The position numbers were made by a program, and so were the translations under genes. Positions 61,271 to 64,000 of a stretch of 64,000 nucleotides of DNA are shown in pieces. The stretch's first letter is position 1. The number at the start of each line of letters is the position of its first letter. Under the pieces are notes generated by a model, which saw only the letters and a list, made by a program, of their open reading frames with translations, was not told the DNA's origin and made no database searches. Where the stretch lies: positions 116,084,957-116,148,956 of the forward strand of contig OY998181.1 of NCBI GenBank assembly GCA_963921935.1. Reading direction: 5' to 3'. The DNA comes from Galeruca laticollis. Its lineage: Eukaryota > Arthropoda > Insecta > Coleoptera > Chrysomelidae.

Positions 61271-62079
61271 TCTCTATACCACTTTACCTTATTCTGTAAG
61301 CTACTTCGGCATTGGTCGTGTGTCACGAACGCTTCGTTCGGTAGAAAGTGATAGAAAGACCATTTTAGGTCTTGCTATGATGTTTTGAGTATCACTGTCC
61401 TTTTTTAATACACAATCATTAGATTTATCTTTGTTGGCATGTTTACTGTTCTTCAAAAGAAGTGTGCATATCGGTTATGTTATGTTGATGGTGTTTTGTG
61501 GTTTATATATACAAGCGTATGTATATTGGAAAAATAATTTTTGGAGTAATTGAGTATTATTAATATTATTGCAATTTAATACGTAAACAAGTGCAAATGG
61601 TACCTAAATAATACGTTATTGACCGTCGGCTAACTACGGCTATGGACCGTTTGGTTACCTGCGTATGCCATTTGCAGTTTATTACCTATTGCTATTTGAC
61701 CGATTAAGGGGTGGGCTGGTAACAATTTCTTTCTTCTTAGTCTAGATACATTGGAAAACATAAATAAAAGATAACATTTTTTGAGGCACCCGACTTCCGT
61801 TTTCCGTTTATGATAGGCGCTATGTGCTATCAACTACTTTGAAACGAACTTTAGGCCAAAACAATTTATCCTGAAGTGTACTTGTTTATATTAGTCTCTA
61901 CCAGTTGAGCCTAAGCGTAACTAGTTTCTCCCCTCGGCCATAAGTCAGACCAGTTTGACCTTTTTTAAACTGGTCTATCCTATTGCATATAGGATTAACT
62001 GGTTTAGCCTCGTAGAAACTAGTTTATCCTAAATTCGGATTTGTCCGGTAAGATAGACACGAAACATTTAAATCATTGG
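61271..62079. other. Gap with AACTGGT-type inverted motifs
   Basis: No recognised gene. 61900-62035 carries perfect short inverted repeats: GACCAGTTT/AAACTGGTC with a 10-base spacer (about 61948-61975), ATCCTAT/ATAGGAT (about 61977-61995), and repeated AACTAGTTT and AACTGGTTTA words. These resemble the iterons of the MULE at 42.1-44.0 kb. Confidence 0.5.
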
Positions 62080-62405
62080 CCGTGTTTGGCAGAAAAAAGC
62101 GCCTGTTAGCGTTGAGAAACGAACTGTACAGTTGTCGGCCAGGACACATTTGCTAACTTCAATAGCGCTGACACAATCCGCCATATTGCTTATTTATTTT
62201 TATTCGTTTTGAAATCAGTTTTAAACAATATCATCACCAAAAGTATCTTACACTACATTATTTAATATGAATACTTTACGAACAAATTGGATTAGGTTTC
62301 CCGGTTAAAGCTAACATAGTGCTATTTAGCAATTAACAGCGGTTACCGCTTAGCGGTCGTCATTTTGCTTACAAGCGCTTCCTAGCGCTTTTGCCAAACA
62401 CGCGG
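62080..62405. mobile_element. Small hAT-like MITE
   Basis: Left end CCGTGTTTGGCAGAAAAAAGCGC and the complement of the right end, CCGCGTGTTTGGCAAAAGCGC, are alike. The interior is about 280 bp and has several AGCGGT/AGCGCT inverted words (62330-62390), no protein. An 8 bp target duplication is not evident. Confidence 0.6.
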
Positions 62406-62594
62406 TGTAGTGAATACAATGGATTACCTCTAGAATAAGGCTTTATTCTACAGAAAATAACTGACATAAAATTGTTGATAACTTTGTAACACAACTAACG
62501 ATGTCATGGATCTAATCAAGAGGGTAATATTACGACATTCTTCCCGCCTTATTTCTCGAGGAAGGCTTCTAAATATTGAGGACGCCTTCGTGTT

Positions 62595-64000
62595 CTAAAT
62601 GGTCTTGATTTTCTTGAATGCTTTGGTCTCGACTTTCGTGAATGCTTTGGTCTTGATTTTGATGCTCTTGATTTGAATGGACTTGATCTTGATTGACAGA
62701 TTTTCATCGCAGCGAATTAATGATATGTCTCCTTGAGGAGCTAAAGGCCGAGTTGAAACTGTCTTTTCTTCTCCATTTTGTAGTCGGATATGGGCGTATT
62801 CCGAGTTAAGTTCTAGGAGTTGGACTTCGTCAACTAAGGGTTCGTATTTATTCGAACGGACAAATCTCTTTAATAGTATTGGTCCTGGTGCAGCTAGCCG
62901 TGAAGGAACTGACGATCCATAAGTTGAGCGTCTCACATATTTAAACACACGTTCATGTGGGGTCGAGTTGATAGCAGTACATGAAAAAGATCTAATAGAG
63001 TGAAGAAAATCCACTAGAACCTGCTCCCACTGGTTTATTTCCAAATTTTGAGATTTTAAAGCCTACTGGATGGTTCGCCATATAATTCCATTAAATCGTT
63101 CGCACTGACCATTACTCTGAGTTTTGTAGGGAGTCGTGTGACTTGAAGCAATACCATGGAACTCTAAAAATGACTTAAGTTCGCGGGACATAAAAGAAGT
63201 ACCTTGGTCAGAATGAACATATGTCGGAGTGCCAAATGTAGAAAATAACTGTAGAGGATGATATGTTGGAACATGGAAATGCGAATGTGAATCTGGAAAA
63301 TTCATCAACAACGGTTAGTGAGTACTTATTTCTTGAGGATGAAGGCAAAGGACCTTTAAAATCCAAATCAAGACGTTCAAATGGTGAAGTGGCTTTGATA
63401 AACGTTCCTTCATTTTTATGAAATTTTGGTTTAATTTCAGCACAAACAGGACATGAGGAGGTAATTTAATGGGCGTCTTCCACAGAATAAGGGAGATTTT
63501 TCAGCGTATCCAATGGAAAAACCGGGTAATACCAGGGTGACAAAGAAGAATGGAAATCAAATAATTTCATTTGATCAGCCGATGATATGATTGCAGAAGG
63601 AATACGGGAAAATGCATCAGCTACCGTGTTTTGACTTTCTGGCCTTTAAACGATATCATACTCGTAGAATGACAATTCCAAACGCCAACGTTTAATTTTT
63701 TCATTTTTGATTTTGGAAGAGGACTTCTTATTAAACATAAATGCCACTGACTTCTGATCCGTAATGAGCTGAAAATGTCTACCAGTTAAAAAATGTCGCC
63801 ACTTTTTCATTGCTTCTACTATAATGTACGCTTCTTTTTCAACTGACGAATTCTTTTGTTCCTGAGAGGACAACGTTCGTAAGATAAATGAGACTGGTCT
63901 TCTTGATTGGGATAATTGAGCAGCTATCGCAAATTCTGAGGCATCGGTTTCAATAGTTAACATAGCGTCGTCATCATTTGAAGAAATCGAAGAGTTGGCA
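62595..64000 (-). pseudogene. Ty3/gypsy RNase H and integrase, cut by window end
   Basis: Read on the minus strand from 64000: RNase H (LTIETDASEFAIAAQLSQS, FQLITDQKSVAFMF), a damaged zinc-binding stretch, integrase with THVHSDQGTSFMSRELKSFL-like residues (YVHSDQGTSFMSRELKSF) and QSNGQCERFNGIIW, then the C-terminal domain (HSIRSFSCTAINSTPHERVF, PILLKRFVRSNKYEPLVDEV). Frames change near 63646, 63311 and 63060. The RT and LTR of this element lie outside the window to the right. No macro-like extension is visible after the integrase. Confidence 0.85.

Noticed and set aside
59570..64000. One single gypsy element spanning the end of the window
   Set aside because: The protease/RT part is on the plus strand and the RNase H/integrase part on the minus strand, with a palindrome and a MITE between; two insertions explain this better.

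Overview
The window looks like insect nuclear DNA. It is AT-rich and full of introns and simple repeats, and it consists almost entirely of transposable-element debris typical of arthropods: Ty3/gypsy, BEL/Pao, Penelope, RTE-like and Jockey-like LINEs, Tc1/mariner, MULE and hAT. There are no operons, ribosome binding sites, CRISPR arrays or recognisable tRNA/rRNA genes. Species and order cannot be fixed from the sequence. Nearly every coding stretch carries frameshifts or nonsense codons.

Layout. 0-3 kb is gene-free and holds a (TA)n tract. 3.0-11.5 kb is a minus-strand Ty3/gypsy element whose polyprotein continues past the integrase into a macro (ADP-ribose-binding) domain and a CCCH zinc finger, ending exactly at the polypurine tract. 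An RTE-like LINE sits inside its 3' LTR. 14.4-20.6 kb is a degenerate BEL/Pao element on the minus strand. 22.9-23.75 kb is a Tc1-type transposase relic. 24.3-27.25 kb is a multi-exon transposase-like gene of a family I cannot name, split by a solo LTR inside one exon. 28.06-28.16 kb is an isolated exon resembling a diacylglycerol-kinase accessory domain, the best host-gene candidate on the plus strand. 28.4-31.6 kb holds a foldback MITE and a mariner-like element containing a second solo LTR. 31.8-36.7 kb is a spliced MULE gene with a Penelope element in one intron. 37.3-38.7 kb is a Tc1/mariner-superfamily transposase with unusually wide D-to-E spacing. 39.98-40.37 kb is a compact two-exon C2H2 zinc-finger gene. 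41.5-43.6 kb has an integrase-related fragment and a second MULE. 44.87-58.90 kb is one hAT element that received a 10.3 kb Penelope insertion, which in turn received a 5.8 kb Jockey-like LINE that is nearly intact. 59-64 kb holds pieces of two gypsy elements, a 732 bp near-perfect palindrome and a small MITE.

Insertion order can be read from target-site duplications: hAT, then Penelope, then LINE; MULE, then Penelope; mariner, then LTR element reduced to a solo LTR; transposase-like gene, then solo LTR; gypsy, then RTE. The most notable items are the macro+CCCH extension of the gypsy polyprotein, a candidate hammerhead ribozyme carried by the Penelope copies, the array of small hairpins in the LINE 5' UTR, the intron-containing transposase-like genes, and the two candidate non-mobile genes.
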